A DNA stretch of 64,000 bases, taken from NCBI GenBank assembly GCA_050012775.1, contig JBEKGN010000009.1, positions 62,001 to 126,000 of the forward strand, read 5' to 3'. The notes beneath the pieces were generated by a model. The model did no database searches. It was given only the letters and a program-made list of their open reading frames with translations, and was not told the origin of the DNA. A program made the translations under genes and the position numbers. The stretch is from Roseiarcus sp050012775 (GTDB lineage Bacteria; Pseudomonadota; Alphaproteobacteria; Rhizobiales; Beijerinckiaceae). This document shows positions 9,500 through 18,656 of the stretch, one piece after another. Every line of letters begins with the position of its first letter. Positions within the stretch are counted from its first letter, which is position 1.

Positions 9500-11371
9500 C
9501 TATAGCCGCTCGATATGGCCGCGCGCCGCCAGTTCGGCGACGACGCGCTCGGCGAGCGCCTCGGGCGTCGCATCGGCGGTGTGGAGCACGAGCTCGGCCG
9601 CCTCCGGCTCTTCGTAGGGCTGGTCGATGCCGGTGAAATTCTTGATCTGCCCGGCCAGCGCGCGCTTGTAAAGGCCCTTGGGGTCGCGCGCGATCACCGT
9701 CTCCAGCGGCGCCTCGACGTAGATTTCGATGAATTCGCCCGCCGCCGCGACTTCGCGCGCGAGCCGACGCTCCGCGCGGAACGGCGAGATGAACGAGGTG
9801 AGGACGATCAGCCCCGCGTCGGTCATCAGCCGCGCGACTTCCGCGATGCGGCGGATGTTCTCGACGCGGTCGGCGGCGGTGAAGCCGAGATCCTTGTTGA
9901 GCCCGTGGCGGACGTTGTCGCCGTCGAGCAGGACGGTGTGCACGCCGCGCGCGAGCAGCGCGCTCTCGACGAGGTTGGCGATGGTCGATTTGCCCGCGGC
10001 GGAAAGGCCGGTGAACCACAGCACCGCCGGGCGCTGATGCTTGAGCGCGGCATGGGCCTCGCGCGTCACCGCCAGGCCCTGGCGGTGAATGTTGGTCGCG
10101 CGGCGCAACCCGTGCATGATCATGCCCGCCGCGGCGGTTTCGTTGGTCATGCGGTCGATCAGAATGAAGGCGCCGGTCTCGCGATTGTCGGCATAGGCGT
10201 CGTAGGCGACCGGCATGGTCGTCGCGATATTGGCGAGGCCGACTTCGTTGAGCGCCAGCGTCTTGGCCGCGAGCTTGTCCTGCGTATTGACGTCGATGCG
10301 ATGCTTGAGCTCGGTCACCGAGGCCGGCGTCGTGCGGGCGCCGATCTTCAGAAGGTAGGAGCGGCCGGGCAACAGCGGATCCTGGCTCATCCAGATGAGA
10401 TGCGCGGTGAACTGATCGGCGACCTCGGGACGGCTGTCGGGGCGCGCCAGCACGTCGCCGCGCGCAATGTCGATTTCGTCGGCGAGCGTCAGCGTCACGG
10501 CCTCGCCCGCCCCTGCTTCGTCAGCCTCGCGGCCGGCGCTTAAGATTTGCGTGACCACGCTCTGCCGGCCCGAGGAGGCGACGACGATGGCGTCGCCGCG
10601 CCGGATGACGCCGCTCGGGATCGTCCCGGCGAAGCCGCGAAAATCCAGATGCGGCCGGTTGACCCATTGCACCGGCAGGCGGAAGGGCGCTTGCCGGCGG
10701 TCCTCCTCGACTTCGACGCGTTCGAGGTGATCGATGAGAGGCGGCCCGTCATACCAGGGCGTTTGCTCGCTTTTCGAGGAAACGTTGTCGCCGTGGCGCG
10801 CCGAGATCGGGATCGCGACGATCGAGCGGAAGCCGAGCGATTTGGCGAAATCCTCGAACGCCGCGACGATCCGCCGGAACGTCGCTTCGTCGTAATCGAC
10901 GAGGTCGATCTTGTTGACCGCCAGCACGACGTGGCGGACGCCGAGCAGCGAGGCGATGATCGCGTGCCGGTGGGTCTGCGTCAGCAAGCCCTTGCGCGCG
11001 TCGACCAGCAGGATCGCCAGATCGGCGTTGGAGGCGCCGGTCGCCATGTTGCGGGTGTATTGCTCGTGCCCCGGCGTGTCGGCGACGATGAACGAACGCC
11101 GCGGCGTCGCGAAATAGCGGTAGGCGACGTCGATGGTGATGCCCTGTTCGCGCTCGGCCTCGAGGCCGTCGACGAGCAGCGCGAAATCGATCTCATCCCC
11201 GACCGTGCCGTGCTTTTTCGAGTCGCGCTCGAGAGCGGAGAGCTGATCGTCGAATATCAGCTTCTGCTCGTAGAGGAGGCGACCGATCAGCGTCGATTTC
11301 CCGTCGTCGACGGAGCCGCAAGTCAGCACGCGCAACGTGGGGGCAGCGTCTTTGCGCAACGAAGCGTTCAT
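9500..11371 (-). CDS. cysNC: Bifunctional sulfate adenylyltransferase subunit 1 / adenylylsulfate kinase
   Basis: 623 residues. Residues ~1-430 are CysN, the GTPase subunit of ATP sulfurylase: Walker A GSVDDGKST, DTPGHEQYTRNM and NKIDLVDY. Residues ~440-623 are APS kinase CysC: P-loop FTGLSAAGKSTIAN, DGDNVRHGLNKDLGF and the IEIYVEAPLE segment. The fusion makes APS and then PAPS from sulfate with CysD. CysNC (NodQ-like) fusions are common in Hyphomicrobiales. It starts one base after the cysD stop, so the two are co-translated. Confidence 0.95.
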   Translation of the reverse strand: MNASLRKDAAPTLRVLTCGSVDDGKSTLIGRLLYEQKLIFDDQLSALERDSKKHGTVGDEIDFALLVDGLEAEREQGITIDVAYRYFATPRRSFIVADTPGHEQYTRNMATGASNADLAILLVDARKGLLTQTHRHAIIASLLGVRHVVLAVNKIDLVDYDEATFRRIVAAFEDFAKSLGFRSIVAIPISARHGDNVSSKSEQTPWYDGPPLIDHLERVEVEEDRRQAPFRLPVQWVNRPHLDFRGFAGTIPSGVIRRGDAIVVASSGRQSVVTQILSAGREADEAGAGEAVTLTLADEIDIARGDVLARPDSRPEVADQFTAHLIWMSQDPLLPGRSYLLKIGARTTPASVTELKHRIDVNTQDKLAAKTLALNEVGLANIATTMPVAYDAYADNRETGAFILIDRMTNETAAAGMIMHGLRRATNIHRQGLAVTREAHAALKHQRPAVLWFTGLSAAGKSTIANLVESALLARGVHTVLLDGDNVRHGLNKDLGFTAADRVENIRRIAEVARLMTDAGLIVLTSFISPFRAERRLAREVAAAGEFIEIYVEAPLETVIARDPKGLYKRALAGQIKNFTGIDQPYEEPEAAELVLHTADATPEALAERVVAELAARGHIERL

Positions 11372-11372
11372 T

Positions 11373-12281
11373 TCAGAAATATCCTTCGCGCTTCTTCTTT
11401 TCCATCGACGCCGATTCGTCGGAATCGATCAGCCGGCCCTGACGCTCGGAGGTCGTCGCGGCGCGCATCTCCGCGATGATCGCGTCGAGCGTGTCGGCGT
11501 CCGATTCGATCGCGCCGCTCAAGGGATAGCAGCCGAGCGTGCGGAAGCGCACGCGGCGCATCTGCGGCGCCTCGCCGGGCCGCAGCGGCAGGCGATCGTC
11601 GTCGACCATGATGAGCGTTCCCTCGCGCTCCACGACCGGGCGTTCCCTGGCGAAATAGAGGGGAACGACGGGAATGCCTTCGGCGCGAACATATTCCCAG
11701 ACGTCGAGTTCGGTCCAGTTCGACAGCGGAAACACGCGCATCGATTCGCCTTCGCGGATGCGCGTGTTGTAGAGGCGCCAAAGTTCGGGGCGCTGATTGC
11801 GCGGATCCCAGCTGTGCGCGGCCGAGCGATGGGAGAAGACGCGCTCCTTGGCGCGGCTCTTTTCCTCGTCGCGCCGCGCGCCGCCGAAAGCGGCGTCGAA
11901 GCGGCCCTTGTCCAGGGCCTGGCGCAGGGCCTCGGTCTTCATCACCTGGGTGTGGACCTGGCTGCCCGAGGCGACGGGAGAAACGCCGCGCGCGACGCCT
12001 TCCGCGTTGACATGGACGCGCAAATCGAGCCCCAGCCGCCGCGCCGTCTCGTCGCGGAACGCGATCATTTCGCGAAACTTCCAGGTCGTGTCGACATGCA
12101 GCAGCGGAAAGGGCGGCGGCGCGGGATAAAAGGCCTTCATCGCGACGTGCAGCATCGCGCTGGAATCCTTGCCGATCGAATATAGCATAACTGGAGTGAT
12201 AAATTCGGAGACAACCTCACGCATTATGTGAATTGCTTCCGCTTCAAGGCGCCTGAGGTGCAGGGGCAACGCGCTGGGCAT
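11373..12281 (-). CDS. cysD: Sulfate adenylyltransferase subunit 2
   Basis: 302 residues of the PP-loop ATP-pyrophosphatase superfamily. The PP-loop is YSIGKDSS near residue 33, followed by LLHVDTTWKF, KTEALRQALDKGRFDAAFGGARRDEEKSRAKERVFS and the C-terminal LGCYPLSGAIESDADTLD. It adenylates sulfate using ATP, driven by GTP hydrolysis on CysN. It heads the cysD-cysNC operon; the leader contains an inverted repeat 32 bases upstream of the start. Confidence 0.95.
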   Translation of the reverse strand: MPSALPLHLRRLEAEAIHIMREVVSEFITPVMLYSIGKDSSAMLHVAMKAFYPAPPPFPLLHVDTTWKFREMIAFRDETARRLGLDLRVHVNAEGVARGVSPVASGSQVHTQVMKTEALRQALDKGRFDAAFGGARRDEEKSRAKERVFSHRSAAHSWDPRNQRPELWRLYNTRIREGESMRVFPLSNWTELDVWEYVRAEGIPVVPLYFARERPVVEREGTLIMVDDDRLPLRPGEAPQMRRVRFRTLGCYPLSGAIESDADTLDAIIAEMRAATTSERQGRLIDSDESASMEKKKREGYF

Positions 12282-12312
12282 GGGGAAAACGTCTCGGGAG
12301 GACCGGTCGGGC

Positions 12313-12339
12313 TAGTCCATAGAGAGGTTTACTGGACTA
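12313..12339. promoter_or_regulatory. Inverted repeat upstream of cysD, candidate operator
   Basis: Arms TAGTCCA (12313-12319) and TGGACTA (12333-12339) form a perfect 7-bp inverted repeat with a 13-base spacer, in the 132-bp gap between cysD and the MarR-GNAT gene. Its distance from the cysD start fits an operator or promoter-proximal site for a sulfur-responsive regulator. I cannot name the regulator. Confidence 0.3.
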
Positions 12340-12413
12340 ATCAAGAGACGAGGCAGCCGAGGGGTATGTCAACCGCGTGAAATCCGTAGAATAGGCCCCC
12401 TCGCGGGCGAGCG

Positions 12414-13295
12414 CTACAATGGTTTTCGAAACCAATGATGCGCATAGGGGTTGGCGTTGAACGCGGCGACCTCCTCGAAGCCGAGCTTGCGATAGAGCGC
12501 CTGCGCCTCCTTCAGGCTTCGGTTGGTGTCGAGGCGGAGCGTCATCAGGCCCGCCCCTCGCGCCGTCGCCTCGATCATCGCCATCACGCGGCGCGCGACG
12601 CCGAGGCCGCGCGCGGACGGCGCGGTCCACACGCGCTTCACCTCGCCGGTCGTCGCGTCGACGCGCCTGAGCGCGCCGCAGCCGACGGCGCGGCCTTCCA
12701 GCCGGGCAAGGAAGAGGAACCCGGCGGGCGGCGTCATCTGGTCGTCGCGCACGCGGTCGCCCCCGGCGGGGTCGAAGCCGGAGTCGAAGCGCCGTGCAAG
12801 CTCGGCGAAATATTCGCTGAGGCACCAGCGCGCCTCGGCCGTATCAGGCGCTTCGAGCCGCACCTCGACGGCGCCGGCGCGGATCAGCCGCTCGACTTCG
12901 GCCATCGCCGCCACCAGGCGGTCGCGCTCGCGCGCTTCGAGCGGCGCCAGCATCGAGCGCGCGAGTTCGTCGGACAGCTCCTGGTAGGCGGCGAATTCCG
13001 CTTGCCCCTTTTCCGTCAGGCTGACGCGCCGCTGACGGGCGTCTCCGGCTTGCTTGCCGACATGAATGAGGCCCTGCGCCGTCAGCGAGCGCAGCAGCCG
13101 GCTGAGATACCCAGAGTCGAGGCCGAGCGCGTCGCGCAGCGCGCGCAGGTCCGCGCCGTCGGCGCCCACTTCGAAAATCAGCCGCGCCTCGCCCAGCGGC
13201 CGGCCGCGGCTGAGATAGCTGTCGTCGAGCGCGCCGACGCGCTGCGTGACGAGGCGGTTGAAGCGGCGGACTTGCTGAACCTGATCGCGATCCAT
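12414..13295 (-). CDS. MarR-type regulator fused to GNAT N-acetyltransferase
   Basis: 293 residues. Residues ~1-150 are a winged-helix MarR domain (LRALRDALGLDSGYLSRLLR as recognition region, then the wing DARQRRVSLTEKG). Residues ~155-293 are a GNAT domain with the acetyl-CoA loop VWTAPSARGLGVARRVM and the YRKLGFEEV ending. Bifunctional HTH/GNAT proteins of this layout are widespread in proteobacteria; their ligands are mostly unknown. It is transcribed alone, followed on the minus strand by the cysD leader region. Confidence 0.88.
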   Translation of the reverse strand: MDRDQVQQVRRFNRLVTQRVGALDDSYLSRGRPLGEARLIFEVGADGADLRALRDALGLDSGYLSRLLRSLTAQGLIHVGKQAGDARQRRVSLTEKGQAEFAAYQELSDELARSMLAPLEARERDRLVAAMAEVERLIRAGAVEVRLEAPDTAEARWCLSEYFAELARRFDSGFDPAGGDRVRDDQMTPPAGFLFLARLEGRAVGCGALRRVDATTGEVKRVWTAPSARGLGVARRVMAMIEATARGAGLMTLRLDTNRSLKEAQALYRKLGFEEVAAFNANPYAHHWFRKPL

Positions 13296-13479
13296 TGCCT
13301 GACTTTAGTCAGACATCCCGAATTTGCAAGAAGGGCCGATCCTGGCCTATCGCCCTTCGCGGAACGCGCCTGGGCGGGGCCGCGAACCGCAAAATCGACA
13401 CAAAAGCGCACTCAAAGCCCTGGTATGGCGTCATCGCCGATCGGAGCGTCCGCCCGCGGTCCGAAACTGGAGACCCTGC

Positions 13480-14484
13480 TTGCTGCCCCGCCTCTCGCGC
13501 CTTCTCGTCTTCGCCCTCCTCGCCGTCGCCGGAACCTCGGCGACGCGCGCCGCCGAGGGCGGAGAGGCCGCCTCCTGCCTCTACGCGCCCGCCCCGCCCG
13601 CACAGCTCGTAGCCAAGGACGCGATCACGGACTACCAATCGGTGCTGCGGACCTGTCGCAGCGCCGACGGCCGCGCGGGCCTCGCGATCCGCGCGATGAC
13701 CATCGCCGAAACGCCGATCCTGCTGCTGGCCGATCCGCAGAAACTGTCGACGCGTCTGGAGCGCGCGGCCTGCTGGACGTGCCAAGAGACGAGCGAAGAT
13801 TCGCTCGCCGATTCGAGGATGATGCGCGCGGTCGCGCAATCGGCGGAAGCGCCCGGCCTCGTCCACCGCGGCTTTCTGCAGAACGCCGGCCTCACCCACG
13901 GCGCCGCCCCGGGCGCCTTCGTCACCGGCGATCTCTGCCCCAGCCGACGCCCGCTCGACCGGCCGTTCTTCGACAAGCTCGCGAGCCAGGGGCCGCATAC
14001 GCCGGTGGCGCTGTCGATCTCCGGCCTATGGCTCGTCCATCATTTCCAGGATTATCGCTGGCTCCTCGACAAGCAGGCGGCCGGGGCGCTCGACATCCTC
14101 TGGGTCGATCACACCTATCACCATCCCTATCGGCGCGGCGAACCCAACGACCATAATTTCCTGCTGACCAAGGGCGTCGACCCCGACGCCGAGATTCTCG
14201 ACACCGAACGCCTGTTGATCGCCAACAGCCAGACGCCCTCGCTGTTCTTCCGCTTCCCCGGATTGATCTCCAACGCGCCGTTGATGCAGGCGGTGCGGCG
14301 CCACCACCTGATTTCGCTCGGCGCCGACGCCTGGCTCGCGCTCAATCAGCGGCCGGGCGAGGGGTCGATCGTCCTTGTCCACCCCAACGGCAACGAGGAG
14401 GCGGGCCTCGCGTTGTTCGACCGCGAAATAGCCCGCGGCGCCATCGCGCGACCGCTCGAGCCGCTGATCGCGGCGCCGAACTGA
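13480..14484 (+). CDS. Exported polysaccharide deacetylase-like (NodB-homology) protein
   Basis: 334 residues from a TTG at 13480, chosen because a GGAG lies seven bases upstream and a signal peptide begins there (LLPRLSRLLVFALLAVAG...). The frame is open back to 13324, but that part is Arg-rich and not signal-like. The second half has ILWVDHTYHHPY, close to the histidine motif of NodB-type deacetylases, and a C-terminal FRFPGLISNAPLM segment. Metal-site residues are only partly recognisable, so enzyme activity is uncertain. Confidence 0.6.
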   Translation: MLPRLSRLLVFALLAVAGTSATRAAEGGEAASCLYAPAPPAQLVAKDAITDYQSVLRTCRSADGRAGLAIRAMTIAETPILLLADPQKLSTRLERAACWTCQETSEDSLADSRMMRAVAQSAEAPGLVHRGFLQNAGLTHGAAPGAFVTGDLCPSRRPLDRPFFDKLASQGPHTPVALSISGLWLVHHFQDYRWLLDKQAAGALDILWVDHTYHHPYRRGEPNDHNFLLTKGVDPDAEILDTERLLIANSQTPSLFFRFPGLISNAPLMQAVRRHHLISLGADAWLALNQRPGEGSIVLVHPNGNEEAGLALFDREIARGAIARPLEPLIAAPN

Positions 14485-14500
14485 GCGGCGGCGCCGCCGC

Positions 14501-15256
14501 TCATCCGCGTCCGACGAAGGGCATCTTGGTCGCCATCAACGTCATCGACAGGATGTTCGAGGAGAGCGGCAGGCTCGCCATGTGAACGATCGCGTCGCCG
14601 ACTTCCCTCACGTCGATCGTCGGCTCGACCGCGATGCGGCCGTCCGCCTGCGGCACGCCCCGCGTCATCTTCTGCGCCATTTCGGTCAGCGCGTTGCCGA
14701 TGTCGATCTGCCCGCAAGCGATGTCGAAGGCGCGCCCGTCGAGCGCGATCGACTTGGTCAGGCCGGTGATCGCGTGCTTGGTCGCGGTGTAGGGCGCGCT
14801 GAACGGGCGCGGCGCGTGAGCGGAAATCGATCCATTGTTGATGATGCGCCCGCCGCATGGGCTCTGGCGCTTCATCATCCCGATCGCTCCCTGCGCGCAC
14901 AGGAACGCGCCGGTCAGGTTCACATCGACGACCGCCTTCCATTGTTCGTAGGTCAACTCGTCGATCGCGACGGCGGGCGCGCCGGCCCCGGCGTTGTTGA
15001 ACAAGAGATCGAGCCGCCCGAAATCCCGCTCGACCGCGGCGAACAGCGCCTTGACGGCGACGGGATCGCCGACGTCGCAGCCTTGTGCGAACGCGCGCCG
15101 TCCGAGCGCCTCGATTTCGCGCGCCACGGCGGCGAGCGGCTCCAGGCCGCGGCCCGTGAGCGCGACATGCCAGCCCGCCCTGGCGAGCGCCAAGGCCGCC
15201 GCGCGTCCGATCCCCCGTCCGGCGCCCGTGACGAGCGCGAATTTGTCCCCGGCCAC
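14501..15256 (-). CDS. SDR family NAD(P)-dependent oxidoreductase
   Basis: 251 residues, a classical short-chain dehydrogenase/reductase. It has the cofactor motif TGAGRGIG (residues 10-17), NNAGAG near residue 87, an active-site Ser in NGSIS and the YTATK catalytic Tyr-Lys pair. The substrate is not deducible. It is convergent with the deacetylase-like gene, with only 16 bases between them. Confidence 0.93.
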   Translation of the reverse strand: MAGDKFALVTGAGRGIGRAAALALARAGWHVALTGRGLEPLAAVAREIEALGRRAFAQGCDVGDPVAVKALFAAVERDFGRLDLLFNNAGAGAPAVAIDELTYEQWKAVVDVNLTGAFLCAQGAIGMMKRQSPCGGRIINNGSISAHAPRPFSAPYTATKHAITGLTKSIALDGRAFDIACGQIDIGNALTEMAQKMTRGVPQADGRIAVEPTIDVREVGDAIVHMASLPLSSNILSMTLMATKMPFVGRG

Positions 15257-15435
15257 TTTTGCCTCCCAAGTCTGATTTCAAACAATCTTACAGGGGCCAG
15301 GACGCGCTCGTCACGTCTTTCCCCGCCGGCGCGCGGCGCTTTCGCCCGGCATGAGTCGACTCCAAACCCGGATGATTCCTCATTCGAGCTTCGAGCCGAC
15401 CGCCGGCCGGCGCGTCAATAATCAATAAAATGCCG

Positions 15436-16476
15436 TCACCCCTGCGGCCTGTGGGCATCGACCCCGATCGCGCCGCGCGCCGGAGGGACGAGGGCGCGTG
15501 CGGCCTTCGCGACGTGCTCGCCGAAGCGGACGAAGGGCAGCAGGTAATTGCGCGTCACGGTGCTGAATTCGCCCTCCGTCGCGCCGACGCCGAACCGGAT
15601 GGCCTCGCGAGTCGGCTGCGGAATATACAGCGTTCCGAACGCCCAGTCCCATAGAGCCAGCGCGAAACCGAGATTCTTGTCCCAGTGCGCGGGGTTGTCG
15701 GAATGATGGATCTGATGATGCGCCGGGCTCTGCAGGATCTTGCCCGCCAGGCCGGTGAAGGCGATCCACATGTGGCTGTGGCGCAGATGGCCGTAGGTGA
15801 CGAGGAACGTCATCAGCAGGATGTTGCCGTTGAGCAGGGTGAAGGGCTGCACGCCGGGCCCGAAGACGTAGGTCATCACGCCGAACACCGTGCCGGTGGC
15901 GATGGCGATGAGGTTCATGAACGCGAGGATTTCGATCGGATGCTGGCGCAGCTCGGTGAAGGTCGTCATCACCTCCGCCGAATGGTGGACCTTGTGGAAC
16001 TCCCACAGCGCGGGAATCCGGTGGAAGAGATAATGACCGAACCAATAGGCGAGCTCGTAGGCGAGCAATTCGAACAGCGTCGCCATCGCCAGCACCGTCC
16101 ACGCCGGCCAGACCGTCGCTTCGTGCGGCCCGAACGCGTGCGTCAGCCCGGCGAGGACCGCGTCCTTGCAGAAGACGTTGCCGACCGCGAGAAAGCCGTA
16201 GCCCGAGGCGAGCGCCAGCCCATTGAGAACCCACATGCGCATGTCGACGCGCGAGGAGGGATTCCAGAGGATGCGCGCCGCGAAGATCGAGCGCAGGAAG
16301 CCTTTCACGCTGACGGGGCGTCCGCGCGCGCGCCGGCGCCAAACGTAATACAAAATGGAGCACAGCAGAGCGCCGGACAGCGCCGGCGCGCCATAGGGGG
16401 CCGTAGCGCCGAAGGTCAGTTCCAAACGGTCGAGCACTCCGGCCCACAGCCAGGCCAAGAAAGCCATGACTCGCAC
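15436..16476 (-). CDS. Sterol desaturase / fatty acid hydroxylase family membrane protein
   Basis: 346 residues with several membrane segments and the three di-iron histidine boxes of the superfamily: HYLFH, HKVHH and HHQIHH, plus GHLRHSHMW. It oxidises a lipid C-H bond using O2; whether the substrate is a sterol, hopanoid, carotenoid or fatty acid is not clear. The ATG at 16476 gives a hydrophobic N-terminus. It is a single gene. Confidence 0.88.
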   Translation of the reverse strand: MRVMAFLAWLWAGVLDRLELTFGATAPYGAPALSGALLCSILYYVWRRRARGRPVSVKGFLRSIFAARILWNPSSRVDMRMWVLNGLALASGYGFLAVGNVFCKDAVLAGLTHAFGPHEATVWPAWTVLAMATLFELLAYELAYWFGHYLFHRIPALWEFHKVHHSAEVMTTFTELRQHPIEILAFMNLIAIATGTVFGVMTYVFGPGVQPFTLLNGNILLMTFLVTYGHLRHSHMWIAFTGLAGKILQSPAHHQIHHSDNPAHWDKNLGFALALWDWAFGTLYIPQPTREAIRFGVGATEGEFSTVTRNYLLPFVRFGEHVAKAARALVPPARGAIGVDAHRPQG

Positions 16477-16543
16477 TCCTCACTGATCGAAGACTGGGCG
16501 GCAGCCTAGGCCGTCGGCCTTCAGGAAGAGTTAAGTCTTGCGA

Positions 16544-18067
16544 CTACATGCCGCTCGAATCGCCTTGGCGCGCCGCTTTTTCCGCCGCGTAGAGTGCGCG
16601 AAAACGCCGCAGTCGCGGGGCGTGGATCGCCGCGCTCGCGGCGTTCGGGACGAATTGCCGTTGGATCGGCGGGCGGCGGCAAACGGCTTGCTCGTCACCG
16701 GCCCCCGCCGCCAACATCGCCAGCCGCGCCGCGCCGAACGCCGCGCCCGTTTCCGCCCCGGCGGCGAGGTCGATCGTCAGCCCCGTGACGTCGGCGATCA
16801 TCTGGCCCCAGAAACCGGAACGCGCGCCTCCGCCCACCAGCATCGGCGCGCTCGGGCGGGCGCCCGCTTCGGCGAGCACGTCGACGCCGTCGGCGAAGGC
16901 GAACGCGACGCCCTCGAGCACCGCATAGACCAGCGCCTCCCAGCCGTGATCGGCGCGTAGCCCAGCGAACAGCCCGGTGGCCGCGGCGTCGTTGTGCGGC
17001 GTGCGTTCGCCGCTGAGATAGGGCAGGAAGACGGGCGCCGCGGCGACCGCGTCCGGCGAACGGGCGAAGGCCTCGGCGGCGTCGACGCAGCCGCCGATGT
17101 CGTCGGCGCGGCCGAGCGCGCCCGCGATCCAACTCAGCGCGGAGGCCGCCGACAGCATCACCGCCATGCCGTGCCAGCGCCCCGGCAGCGCGTGGCAGAA
17201 CGCGTGCAACGTGCGCTCGGGCAGGCTGACGAAGCGATCGGTCACGGAAAAAATGACGCCCGAGGTGCCGAGCGAAACGAAGCCCGCGCCGGGTTGGACC
17301 GCGCCGACGCCGACCGCGGAGGCCGAGTTGTCGCCGGCGCCGCCGGCGATGGCAATGCGCCGTCCCGCCAGGCCCCAGGCGCTCGCGACGGCGGGCGAAA
17401 GAACGGCCGAAACCGCCGAGCCCTCGACGAGGCGCGGCATCTGCGAGCGCTCGAGCCCGCTGGCGGCGAGAAGCTCCTCGTCCCAGCGGCGATGCGCGAT
17501 GTCGAGCCAGAGCGTGCCCGAGGCGTCCGACATGTCCGAGACCGCTTCGCCTGACAAGCGCAGGCGAACGAAATCCTTGGGCAGAAGGATGCGGGCGGTC
17601 GCGGCGAAGACGTCGGGCTCGTGGGCGGCGACCCAGAGAATCTTGGGCGCGGTGAAGCCTGGCATCGCGATATTGCCGGCGCGCCGACGAAAATCAGGCA
17701 CGCGGCGTTCGAGCTCGGCGCATTCGGCGAAGGCGCGGCCGTCGTTCCACAGGATCGCCGGCCGCAGCGGCGCGTCGCCGGCGTCGAGAAAGGTCGCGCC
17801 GTGCATTTGCCCGGAAAGACCGATCGCGGAAAGACGGGCGAAAGCCGCCGGCGCGTGACGCCGAATCGCGGCGGCGGCGGCCTCGACCCCTTCGACCCAA
17901 TCCTGAGGGTTCTGCTCGCTCCACAGCGGATGCGGTCGCGACAGCGACAACGGGACCGAAACGTCCGCGACGATCCGCTGATCTCTGTCGATCAACAGAG
18001 CCTTGACCGACGACGTGCCGATGTCCAGGCCGAGAAAAGTCTCGCCGGCGCGCGCGTCGCTCGACAT
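16544..18067 (-). CDS. xylB: Xylulokinase
   Basis: 507 residues from the ATG at 18067, preceded by GGGGAGGAC at good spacing; the frame extends 16 codons further but without a ribosome site. FGGY-type carbohydrate kinase: FLGLDIGTSSVKALLID at the N-terminus, SGQMHGATFLD in the sugar-binding region, then GGAGDNSASAVGVG and the C-terminal LVGGGARSGFWGQMIADVTG. The QMHG pattern is characteristic of xylulokinases. No xylose isomerase or pentose transporter is adjacent. Confidence 0.9.
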   Translation of the reverse strand: MSSDARAGETFLGLDIGTSSVKALLIDRDQRIVADVSVPLSLSRPHPLWSEQNPQDWVEGVEAAAAAIRRHAPAAFARLSAIGLSGQMHGATFLDAGDAPLRPAILWNDGRAFAECAELERRVPDFRRRAGNIAMPGFTAPKILWVAAHEPDVFAATARILLPKDFVRLRLSGEAVSDMSDASGTLWLDIAHRRWDEELLAASGLERSQMPRLVEGSAVSAVLSPAVASAWGLAGRRIAIAGGAGDNSASAVGVGAVQPGAGFVSLGTSGVIFSVTDRFVSLPERTLHAFCHALPGRWHGMAVMLSAASALSWIAGALGRADDIGGCVDAAEAFARSPDAVAAAPVFLPYLSGERTPHNDAAATGLFAGLRADHGWEALVYAVLEGVAFAFADGVDVLAEAGARPSAPMLVGGGARSGFWGQMIADVTGLTIDLAAGAETGAAFGAARLAMLAAGAGDEQAVCRRPPIQRQFVPNAASAAIHAPRLRRFRALYAAEKAARQGDSSGM

Positions 18068-18126
18068 TCTTCGTCCTCCCCACGGGGCGCTTGAGCGCCT
18101 CTCGTCAAGCGTCACAATAGGGGAAA

Positions 18127-18148
18127 GCCCCGGAAATGTCGCCGGGGC
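18127..18148 (-). terminator. Probable Rho-independent terminator of cspA
   Basis: GCCCCGG (18127-18133) and CCGGGGC (18142-18148) form a 7-bp all-GC stem with an 8-base loop. On the minus strand it is followed by a short T-rich run (TTTCCCC). It lies 37 bases after the cspA stop. Confidence 0.6.
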
Positions 18149-18184
18149 CTCGCGCCCGATCCGCCGAGCGGACGGAGGGAGTCG

Positions 18185-18394
18185 TTAGGCGACGCTGAGA
18201 TTTCCGGCCGAGGATTTGCCGGTGCGCTTGTCCGCGACGATCTCGTAAGAGACCTTCTGGCCTTCGTTGAGTTCGCGCAGACCCGCGCGCTCGACCGCGC
18301 TGATGTGGACGAACACATCCTTGCCGCCGTCGTCAGGCTGAATGAAGCCATATCCCTTGGTGGCGTTGAACCACTTGACCGTACCCGTTGCCAT
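18185..18394 (-). CDS. cspA: Cold-shock domain protein
   Basis: 69 residues. It has the full OB-fold with RNP1 KGYGFIQ and RNP2 DVFVHIS, beginning MATGTVKWFN. It binds single-stranded RNA/DNA and works as an RNA chaperone. The 260-base gap upstream, to the divergent methyltransferase gene, is long enough for the structured leader usual for csp mRNAs. Its terminator lies directly downstream. Confidence 0.96.
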   Translation of the reverse strand: MATGTVKWFNATKGYGFIQPDDGGKDVFVHISAVERAGLRELNEGQKVSYEIVADKRTGKSSAGNLSVA

Positions 18395-18656
18395 CGCAAA
18401 GTTCCGTATATGAGAGTGTCGATACGCACTGGCGCGCCGGCGCCGGCGCGACTATCGATGCGGTGAGGTTCGTCGGCACGCATCGCGAGATACGGGGCCA
18501 AGTCATCGGCCGGTAATCGATCCCTCAGGGAATACCGGAACCGACCGTTCAAATCAAGGCGGCGCGCGCCGGGTTCGCGCCTCCGCCTTGTCATTCGTGC
18601 CGCCCGCGCCTAAGTCAGCCCGTCGCGGCGGCCCCCGCCCCCTTCACGAGGAATTC